A stretch of DNA of 64,000 bases from Caprella mutica (taxonomy: Eukaryota > Arthropoda > Malacostraca > Amphipoda > Caprellidae): positions 1 through 64,000 of the forward strand of contig CANNZV010001447.1 of NCBI GenBank assembly GCA_947561585.1, given 5' to 3'. The notes below the pieces were generated by a model, which saw only the letters and a list, made by a program, of their open reading frames with translations, was not told the origin of the DNA and searched no databases. The position numbers were made by a program, and so were the translations under genes. This document shows, in pieces, positions 1-12,742 of this stretch (position 1 is the first letter of the stretch; each line of letters begins with the position of its first letter).

Positions 1-67
1 GTACATTCGAACTGAATGGTCTTGAGAATTACAGCCGACTTTTATAGTGCGGAGTTGGTCGAAAAAA

Positions 68-299
68 GATGTACAAAGAGGCTTTGACGTCATACCTCAA
101 CCACAAGAACAATGTACATCCTGTTTGGTAAGATTCTAATTGAAAATAGATGTACAAAGAGGCTTTGACGTCATACCTCAACCACAAGAACAATGTACAT
201 CCTGTTTGGTAACATTCTAATCGAAAAAGATAAAGAAAGAGGCTTTGACCGCCAAATGCCTACAGCCTACCAAAAGAACAATGTACATCATTTTTGCTA
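68..299. repeat. Three tandem copies of an ~80-bp unit
   Basis: Units begin near 68, 148 and 229 with GATGTACAAAGAGG or a decayed form of it, and contain ACCACAAGAACAATGTACAT. The first two copies are nearly identical and the third is diverged. No coding potential is seen, and 300-426 holds nothing recognisable. Confidence 0.8.
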
Positions 300-426
300 A
301 CATTCTGTTCTAAACATTGCTCGAAATTAGTAATTAAAACAAAATATTAAACACATCTTATTTAATCAATTTTGTGATTTAGTTGTCTGTATGTGAAAAT
401 ATTTATAATGAAAAGAGATATATGTA

Positions 427-1603
427 CCCTGCAAACATTTCCACATGGCATACACATGGATGACATGTGGTTGGATGGTTATAATATGGCAATATGTTTT
501 TAAGATGTATCACCCACATTGAAAAAACCTAAACACTAAAATAACAGATGTTAACCATGTGTAATTTACCACATTGAAACCACATGTCAATTACTATTTC
601 AATAACAGATGTTAATCATGTGTAATTTACCACATTGAAACCACATGTCAATTACCATTTCAATAACATATGTTAACCATGTGAAATTTACCACATTGAA
701 ACCACATGTCAATTACCATTTCAATAACAGATGTTAACCATGTGTAATTTACCACATTGAAACCACATGTCAATTACCATTTCAATAACAGATGTTAACC
801 ATGTGTAATATACCACATTGAAACCACATGTCAATTACCATTTCAATAACAGATGTTAACCATGTGTAATATACCACATTAAAACCACATGTCGATTACC
901 ATTTCAATAACAGATGTTAACCATGTGTAATTTACCACATTACAACCACATGTCAATTACCATTTCAATAACAGATGTTAACCATGTGTAATTTACCACA
1001 TTACAACCACATGCCAATTACCATGTTTTATGTTTATAATTAAATATCTATAACATATGGTTTCAGTATGGTTTTAAACATGTGGTTATGATATTGTGTA
1101 ACCACATGGTTAACATCTGTTATTGAAATGGTCATTGACATGTGGTTTTAATGTAGTATATTACACATGATTAACATCTGTTATTGAAATGGTAATTGAC
1201 ATGTGGTTTCAATGTGGTAAATTACACATGGTTAACATCTGTTATTGAAATGGTAATTGACATGTGGTTTTAATGTGGTATATTACACATGGTTAACATC
1301 TGTTATTGAAATGGTAATTGACATGTGGTTTCAATGTTGTAAATTACACATGGTTAACATCTGTTATTGAAATGGTAATTGACATGTGGTTTCAATGTGG
1401 TAAATTACACATGGTTAACATCTGTTATTGAAATGGTAATTGACATGTGGTTTCAATGTGGTAAATTACACATGGTTAACATCTGTTATTTTAGTGTTTA
1501 GGTTGTTTCAATGTGGATGATACATCTTAAAAACATATTGCCATATTATAACCATCCAACCACATGGCATCCATGTGTATGCCATGTGGAAATGTTTGCA
1601 GGG
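427..1603. mobile_element. 1.18-kb foldback element with tandem repeats in both arms
   Basis: The ends are inverted copies starting CCCTGCAAACATTTCCAC. They stay complementary for about 115 bp (427-540 against 1490-1603). Inside each end lies a run of a ~61-bp unit (core ACAGATGTTAACCATG): about 8 copies on the left (540-1020) and 6-7 inverted copies on the right (1117-1490). A unique centre of about 80 bp separates the arms. This matches the architecture of foldback-type DNA elements. I see no coding region and no clear target duplication, so the superfamily is unknown. Confidence 0.85.
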
Positions 1604-1689
1604 AAGCTCCCCGGTCTCCCCCCCCCCTGATTGTTTTTCTAATCCTCTCAAAAGAAGAGCTACTTAGATAGGGATAACCGAGATTTCAT

Positions 1690-1770
1690 AATATAATGTA
1701 GTTTGTCGTATCCGCTAGTTTGTTGTACTGCACAATTCATGATTGTTTAATGACCTGTCATCGGCGTCCA
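1690..1770 (+). repeat. Dispersed repeat family D, copy 1
   Basis: It shares GTATCCGCTAGTTTGTTGTA and about 60 flanking bases with copies at 26583-26660, 43428-43505 and 44930-44965. Each of the first three copies is followed by C or G runs. Probably a non-autonomous mobile repeat of unknown class. Confidence 0.7.
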
Positions 1771-1786
1771 AGACGACCCGCCCCCC

Positions 1787-1815
1787 ACTATATATATATA
1801 TATATATATATATAT
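1787..1815. repeat. (TA)n microsatellite
   Basis: About 14 uninterrupted TA dinucleotides, preceded by CCCCCCAC. Runs of 9-17 G follow at about 1910-1962. The rest of 1604-2035 shows nothing else. Confidence 0.9.
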
Positions 1816-2035
1816 TATGTTTAATCACTGTAATGAACAACAAAAGTGTCACCTCTGTAAATAATAAGGGTAAAAAAGGATTAAAACAGGGGGTGGGAGT
1901 TCGTGACTGGGGGGGGGGGACTTATGTCCCAGGGGTGCTCATGACCGGGGGGGGGGGGGGGGAGGCTCCAGTCCTGGGGGCTTATGACCTACACCCGTTA
2001 GTTTGATGGGATGTTGTTCTGAAAATGTATCCATG

Positions 2036-2870
2036 ACTCATGGTGTTCCTCAGGGCAGTGTTTAAAACTGTTTATATTAACAACCCTTGTTGTTTTTACT
2101 GTATATTAATGATTCTAGCATGTTTTACTAGTTCAACACGTTCGAACCTGTTTTGACAAGCTCAAACACGTTCTAACATATATTAGGATTTCTTGAAGAA
2201 CACTTTACCAGTTTGTGAAGTCTGGACTATAAATCATCGACGTCTAACATATTTCATTTCATTCTGTTAGCTGATGTCAGTACATTGTCTCTCAAATTTA
2301 AGCCATGTAATGCCTCAACTGTGTCAGACACCATCAATTCTGAGTTGTCTTAGGTCTGTGATCGGTTATAGTCTAAAAATGTCGCTATTAACGCTGATAA
2401 ACGAAATACATGATCTTTTTATACCAAAGAGAGGTTTAGATACAACAGATTAAGATTCACGACACACAATTTGACCGAGTCTCCTCTATGAGGTTTCTTG
2501 GTGTCCTAATTGACGAAAACTTACAATTTAATATTCATTCTCGGATCTTTTTAAAAAAATTCCCAATCGCATGGTGTTCTTGATAAACTGAAAAAATATT
2601 TACCCTATAATGTAATGATGTACTTGTTTGAACCATATTCACTAATACTTATTTCTATAGTTGAAAAATAATAATTATAAAAAAATTTCTTCGAACATTT
2701 TTGGCATGCGAAAGTGTTATTGTAATATCTTATTTAAATTAATATTCCTAAAAAAACATAATATAATTTGGAAGTTAAAAAATGCTGTTCAAATAATAAA
2801 GAATGCAGAGTTAAACGTGGACAACTGTGAAATAGCAATTTTGAAACGTTTATGTACCTAGTAGGTGATG
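2036..2870 (+). pseudogene. Non-LTR retrotransposon reverse transcriptase relic
   Basis: Two hallmarks of LINE reverse transcriptases can be read on the plus strand. The peptide THGVPQGSV is encoded from 2036 (the GVPQGS motif), and FLGVLIDENLQF is encoded near 2490-2525 (the FLGV.ID motif that follows the palm). Between and after them the frame is broken by stops and indels. A decayed Y-I-N-D motif near 2107 has lost a base, and the catalytic FADD box is not visible. The 66-codon open stretch at 2661-2861 lies in this decayed part and is not a gene. Clade not assigned. Confidence 0.75.
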
Positions 2871-3316
2871 TGCCTTAAAAATTTCTGTTCATCCAAATAT
2901 CATCTGATTGTCAGTATTTTCAACAAACTGTGCATATATACTAATTAGTTTAAAGGTTTTAACTGTTATGTAGTTCGAAGTGGTTTTTCTCGCAAAAATG
3001 GAATATTTTTAAACTGATTATCTTTTTTTTTTCTTAATTTTATTCTAAAAACCTGAGCACGGCAATTGAATGGTGGAAAATTTCGTGATGCTCCTTTTTT
3101 CTCACTATTTCTTCTAAATCCAATATAGGGTTACCTAAACTGGTAAATTGCAACCAATTTGCTTAAAACGTTCACTGCGTTTCGGGCCATATATGTGTAC
3201 CGGCGGTGGGAATACATTGTTGCGTATCGGGACACCCGTGAACCGAATGCAAATTTTTATCGTGTTTTAAGAATGCTAATAAGGGGATATTCATTACACT
3301 ACCACTATTATAACTA
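2871..3316. other. Intergenic AT-rich stretch
   Basis: No gene seen. A short match to the M2 MITE end (CTGGTAAATTGC) lies near 3139-3150 and is otherwise unsupported. Confidence 0.5.
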
Positions 3317-3526
3317 GAGTCAAGCTGGTAAATTGCGGAATACTAACTAACTGCGGCCTCTTACAACAGAAACATCATAGCCTCAAAACACTCGTTGAAA
3401 ACTTAAATTAATAAATTATAACATGCAATGCGCATATTTTAGTAGGTATCAACATTTCAGAATGTTTTAGACTCTTGAGATGGTGGCAATTAAAAATTAA
3501 AGGGCCGCAATTTACCTGCTTGACCC
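3317..3526. mobile_element. MITE family M2, copy 1
   Basis: A 210-bp element with terminal inverted repeats close to GGGTCAAGCAGGTAAATTGCGG, flanked by TA on both sides (3315-3316, 3527-3528). A second copy at 37151-37381 shares the interior. TA duplication and size suggest a Tc1/mariner-type non-autonomous element. Confidence 0.85.
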
Positions 3527-3589
3527 TATTGAAATTATTTTGATGAGTAATGTCTGAAGAAACTGACCAAAGTTTTAAGGTCCTCTCCA

Positions 3590-4770
3590 ACCAATTTTTT
3601 TTATTGCGTTAATCAATGAGACTAATTTTTCTTATCCTTTTTCTGTAAACCCTATGAAATTTGATAGTATATTTCAATTTTATATGCTTTTAAAGATTTT
3701 ATAATCAAAACTCTACCATACCTGTTTTACTTCAGTCTTGCTATTTTTAAGTCAGAAGAAAAAGAATGTACACCATTTGTTTTGATCGTCAACAGTAGAT
3801 AGGTCTAATCAATCTAATATTTAATATTAGTGTAAAGGTATAAAATTGAAGAAAATTAAAATAGAAACGTTTATATACTTTAAAAAATAAATAAAATCTT
3901 AAACGAAATCCGGAAACGCATGGATTGTTTATAAAATTCAAATTTAAAGTCAAAAGAAAGTGTTCATTCTTTTTCTTCAGTGTCAGATTAGTTTCGCAAA
4001 TAGAAAAAATATACACTGAACAGATTGTATGCAGGATAATGGTCTCAACCTTTGTTCTATATTATTATATAATAAACTCGTTTGGTAAAGGTCCTCTCCA
4101 GTCTCCGGAGAAAGAGTTTGTTGCACAATATGATATAACTAAATGTCTAGGATCATTATTCTGCAAACTGCATACAATTCACCTCAATATATAGTTTTAA
4201 TTTCTTTTTAAATTTTTTAATACTCTGTACAACAATTGTCAGAAACACTAATCTCAATCTGACTCTGAAGGAAAAGATTGTACACTATTAGTTTTGATTT
4301 TAAATTTGACTTTAAAAGCATAAAATATTAAAAATATGCAATCGAATTTCATGGGGTTTTGCAGCAGAATGATAGAAACATTAGATTTATTAATGTAATT
4401 AAAAAAGAAATGTTTGGACTGGACCTTTGAAAGAAACGCCGAATTAGGCTAATATTTCTTATCTATTTGTGCAAACCCATGCAATTTGTTAATTTAATTT
4501 TATGTTCTTGAAAGATTTTCAATCGAAACTGTGCTAATTTACAGTCCGAATCAAAAGAATTTGCACGTTTTTTTGAATGTCGACTTGATTTAGGAATAAT
4601 CAATTATTATTAAATATTCATATTAATGTATAAAATTGGAGAAACCTATTATAGTGTCGTTTGTATACTTCATGAAATAATTAAAATCATGAAAGCCGAA
4701 GGTGCATTGTGTTTAGGGAAGTCAAAACATTCTTTTTCTTCGGCATCAGTTTAGTATTTCGTACAATTGT
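3590..4770. repeat. Imperfect direct duplication (~400-bp blocks)
   Basis: The block at about 3590-4010 is recognisably repeated at about 4432-4770 with the same order of landmarks, for example TTCTTTTTCTTC just before a CAG-rich segment. Similarity is moderate. A further shred of the same motif order appears near 5779-5805. No coding frame is conserved, so the short ORFs here are chance. Confidence 0.6.
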
Positions 4771-5914
4771 TGCCCACAAGAGTATTTAAAATTTAAAAAC
4801 GAATAGAAATATATATTTTAAATCGATTTGCATGCAAGTTACTTTGTACATAGGTTGTTCATAAACTTAACCCTTAAAATACTGACCGAGGAGTTCGAGC
4901 ACGACAAGAGTTTACAATACCGATTAAATATTTGTACATGATTTGAATCCACTAATATTTCATGACTTTGTTATTATTCAGTTAAATGTGCATTTTCATG
5001 GAAATTATCTCGCATAAAATAGTTTTTTTCACGTTTAACACTTTTAATATTCAACTAATAATACTTATGATATTTGCGAGTACTCTGTGCGACGCCATTT
5101 TTACATCTTTTCTGTAGAATCTATCAAATTCACCGTGAATGAATTTGAAGTTGGTATACTTCTTTATTTATTTTCTAGGCGTGTGTCCCGCAAGACACTA
5201 ACGCACATACGTACACTAGTTTCCAGATGTCGCCACGCACCAATCAATCAATTAGAACAGGAAATAAATAAATGATTAGTATTTCAATGTTTTTATCACA
5301 AATAACAGAATTAAATAAATTAACCAATTTAAAGTTATTATTTGCAATTAACTGTCCTACTGCCTCTAGATATGACACCCCCAATGCAACTGTAACGTAC
5401 ACAATTTATACAGAACACATTCAATGTGATAACTTTTTTCCTATCAATCGTTGGTATATAAAATTTTGCATAGGACATTTATTTATATGGCAAAAGCTAC
5501 AACCAAATTGTCATGTGATTAGGATGATTTTCACATAAACACTCAATCGTATTCACAACTTCAATAGCAATATTTTTTTGGCGATACGGTCTCCTTAACG
5601 ATATGATTATTATTAGTGTTGAAGCAGAAGTTTGTGTGCCGTAATTTACCTGCAACACCCTATTTACAATAATTTGACGAGACATGTAATTTTTTGGTTT
5701 TTAATTTCTGACTATGATCATCCTACTTAATTAAAAATAAATTAAACTAATTTTAATCTACCAAATGGATACACATATCTTCAGTTTAATATTTCGAATA
5801 ACACTTTCTCTTTTATAGGTAGTCATTTCACTGCAGTGTTTCATTTGCTACTAATAAATAAGTTGGAATACTTTTAACTCCAATAATTGAAAGGAGCATT
5901 AAGGTTTATTGAAA
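4771..5914. other. Upstream region of the first RING gene
   Basis: AT-rich with no gene. At 5635-5663 lies a sequence close to the right end of MITE family M2 (GCCGTAATTTACCTGC...CACCC, followed by TA), about 250 bp before the ATG. Similar M2-like ends sit upstream of the other two RING genes. Confidence 0.5.
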
Positions 5915-8686
5915 ATGGCTAAATCATTTGGCAAAATTGGAGCGTCTAATCAAGAGACGCCATCCGGAACTGGTGCGTCTAATCAGGAGACGCCATCCGG
6001 AACTGGTGCGTCTAATCAGGAGACGCCATCCGGAACTGGTGCGTCTAATCAGGAGACGCCATCCGGAACTGGTGCGTCTAATCAGGAGACGCCATCCGGA
6101 ACTGGTGCGTCTAATCAGGAGACGCCATCCGGAACTGGTGCGTCTAATCAGGAGACGCCATCCGGAACTGGTGCGTCTAATCAGGAGATGCCATCCGGAA
6201 CTGGTGCGTCTAATCAGGAGACGCCATCCGGAACTGGTGCGTCTAATCAGGAGACGCCATCCGGAACTGGTGCGTCTAATCAGGAGACGCCATCCGGAAC
6301 TGGTGCGTCTAATCAGGAGACGCCATCCGGAACTGGTGCGTCTAATCAGGTGACGCCATCCGGAACTGGTGCGTCTAATCAGGTGACGCCATCCGGAACT
6401 GGTGCGTCTAATCAGGTGACGCCATCCGGAACTGGTGCGTCTAATCAGGTGACGCCATCCGGAACTGGTGCGTCTAATCAGGTGACGCCATCCGGAACTG
6501 GTGCGTCTAATCAGGAGACGCCATCCGGAACTGGTGCGTCTAATCAGGAGACGCCATCCGGAACTGGTGCGTCTAATCAGGAGACGCCATCCGGAACTGG
6601 TGCATCCACTTTTGCAGAAGAAACTATGGTAGAACTTATTAATATGTTCAAAAGGTTTAAAGTAAGAGCAGAAGAACTCTATTCACCATGTTTACGATCT
6701 GCAGATAAATTATTAGCCTTTCTTGGAGATATTCGTTACATCTTGGCTAACCTAAAAGATGTTGAAAATATAGATGTGAAAGGAATTCATTCTCAAAATA
6801 TATTTCAAATTCTTAAGGAAATTAACCTTATTATTGTATTTATAGAGGCTACGAACTTCTATGAACTCGATGGTGAATATATCGAGGTGGTGAAGGAGGC
6901 CTTGGTATATCTTATCAACGAAACCTTAAATGACCAGATCGACTCTCAGGATCTTATTATTGGGTTCAAAACTGAAAAAAATTATAAGGTGCCTAATTGC
7001 ATGGTACCGTTAACTCTAGCATACCAAAGATTGAGATATTTCCTCGATTTGATGGATAGAGATGCAGAACTTGATCCTAATTGGAGACCTAAAGAAGCTG
7101 CATACATGAACAGCTACTTGATGGAAGTAACAATTGACGTGAGAAATGTGACGTTAGATAAAGAAAAATGTGGTAATGGTGTTGTTAAAGAATTTAAACT
7201 ATCTGAGGCATATGAAAAATATTTCAATTTGTGCTACCTGATGAAAGACAAAGTAAAATCGATATACCACCTGGAATGGACTTTAGAAATAACCAATAGA
7301 ATTGAAAGTTGTCCTGTTGCTTACGTCCACACAAAATGCCTCAAAATTGAAGAGTTGTTTGAAGTTACCAATATGTTTCATGAAACAGCTGTATCTGAGA
7401 TTTTATTTGCCACCATTGAATTATATGATAAAGTCACAAATTTATACATAAATGTTAGCAATATTAATGCTATCTTTCTGATGTGTATTGCAGTGATGAA
7501 CAAAGCTGCTGAATTGAAAATTCAATTAACTGTGAAAAAGACTGAAGTGTTATTTAAAAAGATATTTAGTATCTTGGATTACATGATGCCACATGTACAG
7601 AAGGTAATCAAAACTAAAGACCATGCAGAGAGGATTTGTGAAGATTGTGCTAATCTTTTGCTGTTGTCTTCGAAGCTAAAAGAGTCATTTTCTAACGAAA
7701 GTGAATGCTCATATAATGATTACGTTGATGTTCTCTACAAATACATTATTGGTTTCGCAGCACCTTTAACCGAAAATTTTCTAAATATCCCAAAATTTTT
7801 GGAATACAAAGAAGAAAGAACAGTCATTCACCGAAATTTCATGGCTGATGATCTCCGCGGAATTTGCTTTTGGAGACTCAAGTTTGAAGATCTGAAATGT
7901 TTCAACGATTTGATGAAGCGATCCGAACCCAACCGCACCTGTGTGATTTGCTACGAAACTTTGGATGAGAACTATCCTGCAAAAATAGCCATTTTGGAAC
8001 GTTGTGATCATCTGTGCCATGTGTCCTGCTTGACTATCAATGTGAACACTCACTGTGAAGGAGACTGTACATGTGTTGCACCCAAATTGTAAGTATAGGG
8101 TACTCTTGGCTATTTGAATCCGGTAGAAAATATACCGATTGCCGTATATTTGTTTGAATTAATAAATTCAATCGGTCATGAATTTAAGATACGTATACGA
8201 ATCTTAAAATCATGACCATGGATAAAGCTTCTGAGAGAGGGTCATAGCTAACGAAATTGTTAAATTTATTTGATAAAAACATAAATATTCCTTCAATTGA
8301 TCTTGTATTCATATATATATATCCTTATTAAGAAGCTTTATCCACTATTTGTGGTCAATCAATTAATGGTTAACTGATGTTATTTAAATTAAGAATACTG
8401 TTAATTCCATTAGAAGTTTCATATATTTTTCTTTAAAATTACGTACTGCTAAATATTTATGAATTAACTGATTGTAAAACTGGATTTTAAATATTAAATA
8501 TGGAAAAATTGTTAATACACTGCACAAGTATATTGGCTATAATTAAAAGTTCAACATGTTAATTCTATTCAAATTGTTTTTCTTTTCAGTTTCAAGTGTC
8601 CATACCACTTGTGTGATCGGAATCAAGCTAGTTTCATTACTGGAGAAACTTTCGAGGCTATTAGAGAGGACACTCTCAAACCATAA
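5915..8686 (+). CDS. RING-like finger protein R1, repeat-bearing family member
   Basis: Two exons, 5915-8088 and 8590-8686, with donor GTAAGT and acceptor TTTTCAG; they join in phase 2 to give 756 residues. The start is the ATG at 5915 (context AAAATGG); no upstream in-frame ATG fits better. Residues ~9-228 are 20 copies of an 11-aa unit (GASNQETPSGT). Residues ~230-675 are probably helical and align with R2 and R3, for example at FLMC..., W.P..A and DVLYKY. The C-terminus is a RING-like finger from about residue 676: CVIC, then CDHLCHVSC, then CPYHLC from exon 2. Metal ligand 5 is His. The IAIL..C.H..C..C spacing resembles makorin RINGs, so E3 ubiquitin ligase activity is plausible but inferred. 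The helical part is not recognised. Paralogs lie at 32984 and 38369. Confidence 0.85.
5939..6598 (+). repeat. Coding minisatellite, 20 x 33 bp
   Basis: Twenty head-to-tail 33-bp units encode GASNQETPSGT. The units are almost identical. Variation is clustered: one E to M change in copy 8, and E to V in copies 13-17. That pattern points to recent expansion and homogenisation. The length is a multiple of three, so copy-number change keeps the frame. The +1 frame is also open (RRHPELVRLIR) but is a shadow. Confidence 0.95.
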
Positions 8687-10280
8687 GAGAACAGCCTACC
8701 TCTCTCTTCAACGCATTTAATATGACTAAATAGTGAGGATGAATACAGAATATGCTACCTACCAACTTCCTCGATATTAACTTCCATCCTAAGTATTCAC
8801 TTGATGAACCCACTACAAACTCAAAAATAGTGCGTTTAATAGAGAGGAATACAAAAGATGCTACCTACCTACCTACCTTCCTACTACGTCTTGATTCCTC
8901 ACTAACTTACATTCTACCTACCTACTGGAATCTCTAAAATATTGCACTAAACTCTAATTATCAAACTGAGATGACGAAACATTTTGCCTACCGAGGCAAT
9001 GATGTTAACTATTTTATTATTTAGTTGTTCGTTTTTATTTGGTAGATATTACATGAAAAATTTAATTAGTGTTGCTTTCTAAAGCTAAAAATGTTAAATG
9101 ACAAACCTAAATAATGTTACTAAAAATCTAATTATTATACTAATTTTACAAATTGACTACTACCCAAATTGTTCTTTTAGTAATTAAGTTAATGCCTCTA
9201 ACTTTTAGTATCGACAGTAGGTATAGCAAGGTTCCAATTTTAACGGATTCTATTTTTACATATGCTTGTTTTGAGGGAGTAAATTTATATACCATGAAAG
9301 TTTTTTTTAAACCTGCTTAAATTTAGCTAGACTTTTTTTTATGACTTCATTTTCGCCCCCAGGGGCTCTATCCTGAAGCTGTTTGTGGTGAATGGAAGAG
9401 AAACGGGTGGCGTCCCTTGGGTTCCGAACTGTTGTAATTTGAATTGTTTTATATCATTTTTACCCATTTTTTAAAGCTACTTGCAGTTTTAGAGGATAGA
9501 GCTAGGGTTATGCTCTTCAACTACGAGGTCTGAGATTTTTGGGTTAAGTAGGCTTCCTTTACAATCTCTTCTTCATTTTCCTCTTCCTTCAATTCCTTGA
9601 TAAGAAACTACATTCCCTGGCAATGGTGGGTGACTCTGTTCATGAAGCCACTTCTCTTTCTGACTACTTCTTCCAGTTCCTTGTACTTAATTTCCTTTGC
9701 CGTCAGCAATTTTGCATTTGGATCCGAAGTAGTCAATAAACTTCTAATGAAAAAATAGACTTTATATTTATTTTATGCTGCAAATCGCAGATTAATTTTT
9801 TTGCTGTTCTAGGAAAATTCCCTGTGAATTTTTTATTTTATGCATTAAAATTTGTAGCTCAAGCAAAACTTACAAAATCAAACTTCATAAACATAAATTA
9901 ATTCAAAATTCTGTAGTTCATTTATCCTTGGGTTAATGTTGTCTAAAATTCTCTAGATTTTAAAACTGCTTGTATGTTTTAATATATTACAAACCTAAAA
10001 AGCAGTTTCGCAATATAAAGTATTTCATGGAACTTTTTAAAAGTATTGAAAGTTTTACTATGTTACCACTCCATATATAAGCCAAAGACACAGTTGAACG
10101 TTTTTTTATTTGTAACCAATTCCAAACATAAAAAGCTGTTTCGTAATATGAAATATTTTATAAATAGTTTGAACCCTAAACAATTTGATGGAAGAAATTT
10201 GAATTATAAGTTTTATTGTAATAAGGTTTTAGGTAGGTTTTGCTTTAGCTATAAATTTTAATGCATATTATTGTAATAAG
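8687..10280. other. 3' flank of R1, partly duplicated 3' of R2
   Basis: The segment at about 9363-9700 matches 35100-35465 downstream of R2 in order and sequence, for example ATGCTCTTCAA and TTTCTGACT. Part of it (CTATCCTGAAGCTGTTT) recurs inverted at about 23208-23240. It is therefore either a duplicated gene flank or a dispersed repeat. The minus strand shows short Glu/Lys-rich readable stretches near 9510-9700, broken by stops. No gene called. Confidence 0.5.
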
Positions 10281-11431
10281 TAGGGATGTGACATTGTGCA
10301 TATTGCATATATGATATATGCTGTCCTCTGCATATATTTCAAGAGCATATAATATGCACGTGTGCATATATGCTAACCGAGAAATATGCACTTCTTTGTC
10401 AATTTTTAACATCTAAATGTCTAATCTATGCCATTTTCTTCTGGACTCCGGCATAGAAAACTATTTTAACTATGGACCCAAGTAAATTTTATCAAATTAA
10501 TTATTAATATTTTAAAAGTTTTTAGGTGGAATATTGAAACTACAAATGAATTAATAAATAATAGGATACTTGGTTCTTAGTAAATATTAGTAGTTATTGA
10601 TAAATAAATGAATAGGTACAATTATTCTAGAGAGTTGTACTACTCGAAATATATCAAAACTTTATAAAACGTATATATTTATTTAAGTAATTAAACACAA
10701 AATGGTTTAATTTTACCATTTAATAACTTAGTGTCGCTGCTTATAGCTGGGGATCATTTAAAGGGAATCACTGATCTAACAAGATGGTTTATGATTTTCG
10801 AGTCATGACTAAAGTAATGAACGGAATGTGATATATGAATGTTGGATAGTTTAGAACTTTAGAAGACAATATTGGCTGAAAGAAACATTTGCTCCTCTTG
10901 TTTCCTGTGATGTAGAACGGGTGTTTTCCCAGTACAGAACTACATTAGCAGGTAATAGAAGGAGATTCGCTTTTGGAAACCTGAAATATCATTTAACAAT
11001 AATGTCCAATTCCACTGTTTGAATTTGAATGTGTGTGTTCGAAATTGACTAACTATTGATAAAGTCTAAATTTGAAACAGCTCTGTTATATTTTTTCCAA
11101 CGTTAAACATTTCACAGTAAAAATAAAAACTTGAGATTACACCTTCGATTTATTATAAGTTCCATTCAAACCTCCAAAGTACAATTACATTTAAAACATA
11201 ACTATATACAGATTAACTTCATTTTAAATTCCGTAATTATCTTTGAGCATGTAATATGCACACTATATTGAATAATTTCTGGCATATAAAATGCATATTT
11301 CCAATATGCATTTTGGTTCAGCATATATGCACATTGACTTTTTGCATATATATGCAGAAATAGGCATATAATATGCTGCATACCGCGTCAAAAATGATGC
11401 ATATTTTATGCTGCATATTGTCACATCCCTA
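10281..11431 (+). mobile_element. hAT-type DNA transposon, decayed but with intact ends
   Basis: The ends are TAGGGATGTGACA and its complement TGTCACATCCCTA. They are flanked by a perfect 8-bp duplication, GTAATAAG, at 10273-10280 and 11432-11439. An 8-bp target duplication is diagnostic for the hAT superfamily. The subterminal regions are full of GCATAT/ATATGC. The interior keeps only the C-terminal end of a transposase (10891-11022), so the element is non-autonomous. A degraded reverse-orientation relative lies at 35500-36155. Confidence 0.92.
10891..11022 (+). pseudogene. hAT transposase C-terminal (dimerisation region) fragment
   Basis: An open stretch ending in TGA at 11020-11022 reads APLVSCDVERVFSQYRTT and continues through a TLAGNRRR-like segment to the stop. 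The C.VER.FS signature and its position before a C-terminal stop match the hAT dimerisation domain. The frame stays open a little upstream (WLKETF), but the catalytic N-terminal parts are absent. Confidence 0.75.
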
Positions 11432-11869
11432 GTAATAAGGTTTTATTTGGAGAATTTTAATTAAACTATAAATTTTAATGCATATTAACAATTATTAAAG
11501 AAAACGTCACTGGGAGTTTTCCAGTCACTGTTATTTCCAAACATAGAAAAACTTATAGGAACTCAGTAGCTTTTCTGGTGACAAGAGCAATTATAAACGA
11601 TACTACTGGATAATTTGATTCTTCATACTTAATATGGGTAATTAAAGACCACCAAATTTTATAATATATTTATTACACAATAGATAATGTTTAATTCACT
11701 CTCGTTTATAGTATCAGAATTCCGCTAAGTTTTAAGATTTTTTAAATGGGATTTAGGGTATATTTTACCGTAATTCCCTAGCTCTCTGATATTACCCCAA
11801 AAAAAGACACTTGAAAGTAAATTTTAACAACATTATTCAGGGTAAATTAAATAATTTGAGCTAGATCTA

Positions 11870-11991
11870 GGGTAAGTTCCGAGTTATCGGACAGTTCCAC
11901 ATTTTCGATCATTTAACTAGTTATTTTAATTATTTATATTTTTTATTCTATGATCGAAAATGTGAAACCGTCCGAAATCTGACAACTTTCC
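11870..11991. mobile_element. MITE family M1 copy (short)
   Basis: Left end GGGTAAGTTCCGAGTTATCG after TA. The right end is inverted but decayed (TCGAAAATGTGAAACCGTCC). Family M1 has TA-flanked inverted repeats of about 48 bp and recurs at least a dozen times in this window. The stretch 11432-11869 holds no gene. Confidence 0.75.
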
Positions 11992-12093
11992 ACCGGTAGG
12001 AACTCTGCTGTTAACATTTTGAAAATCTCTGATATATATAAATCTTAACTCTGTAAAACTTTTAAAATCATAATCTTTGTACTTAATCAGTTA

Positions 12094-12463
12094 GGGCAAG
12101 TTACGAATTATCGAACAGTTCCATATTTACGATCAGGTAAGAAAATAGTGAATGAAGTGCCATTTTAATTGGTATCCATGATACTTGATTGCCTGCATGT
12201 ATCATGGATACCAATTAAAATAAATAATTGTACGTATCATGGATACCAATTAAAATAAATAATAGTTCGTATCACGGATACCAATTCAAATAATAATTGT
12301 ACGTATCATGGATACCAATTAAAATAAATAATAGTTCGTATCACGGATACCAATTCAAATAATAATTGTACGTATCATGGATACCAATTAAAATAACGAG
12401 GTAAAATGTTCAATATCATTTTGAACGAAGATGTGAAACTGTCCGACAATGCATAACTTACCC
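12094..12463. mobile_element. MITE family M1 copy with expanded GTATC core
   Basis: TA-flanked (12092-12093, 12464-12465). The ends are GGGCAAGTTACGAATTATCG and its complement. The centre has about six tandem copies of a ~53-bp unit carrying GTATCATGGATACCAATT, alternating ATG and ACG spacers. Confidence 0.85.
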
Positions 12464-12742
12464 TACGAGGAACTGTTCATTAAATGCACATTATAGGGGC
12501 TCCTCCACGGTTGTCGATCACCCTACATTACCGTGCAGTTAATTTTAGAATTGGACAGAAGGGTGGGACATTTTATAGAATATTTTAGTTTGTTCGGCAA
12601 CTGGGATCTGTTCAATAATCTGACGAATACCCCCTAAGTTAAGATTTTATAAAGTATTTAATTTTATTGAACAGTTTAAATGGAATCTAGAAAGATATTA
12701 TTTTTTTTTATTCTAATAAAATTACGACTAAAAAATACACTA

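Noticed and set aside
3789..4194. Short overlapping ORFs of 75-89 codons
   Set aside because: Lie in a non-coding direct duplication; the frame is not kept in the second copy.
5928..6353. Arg-rich ORF (RRHPELVRLIR repeats)
   Set aside because: Out-of-frame reading of the R1 coding minisatellite.
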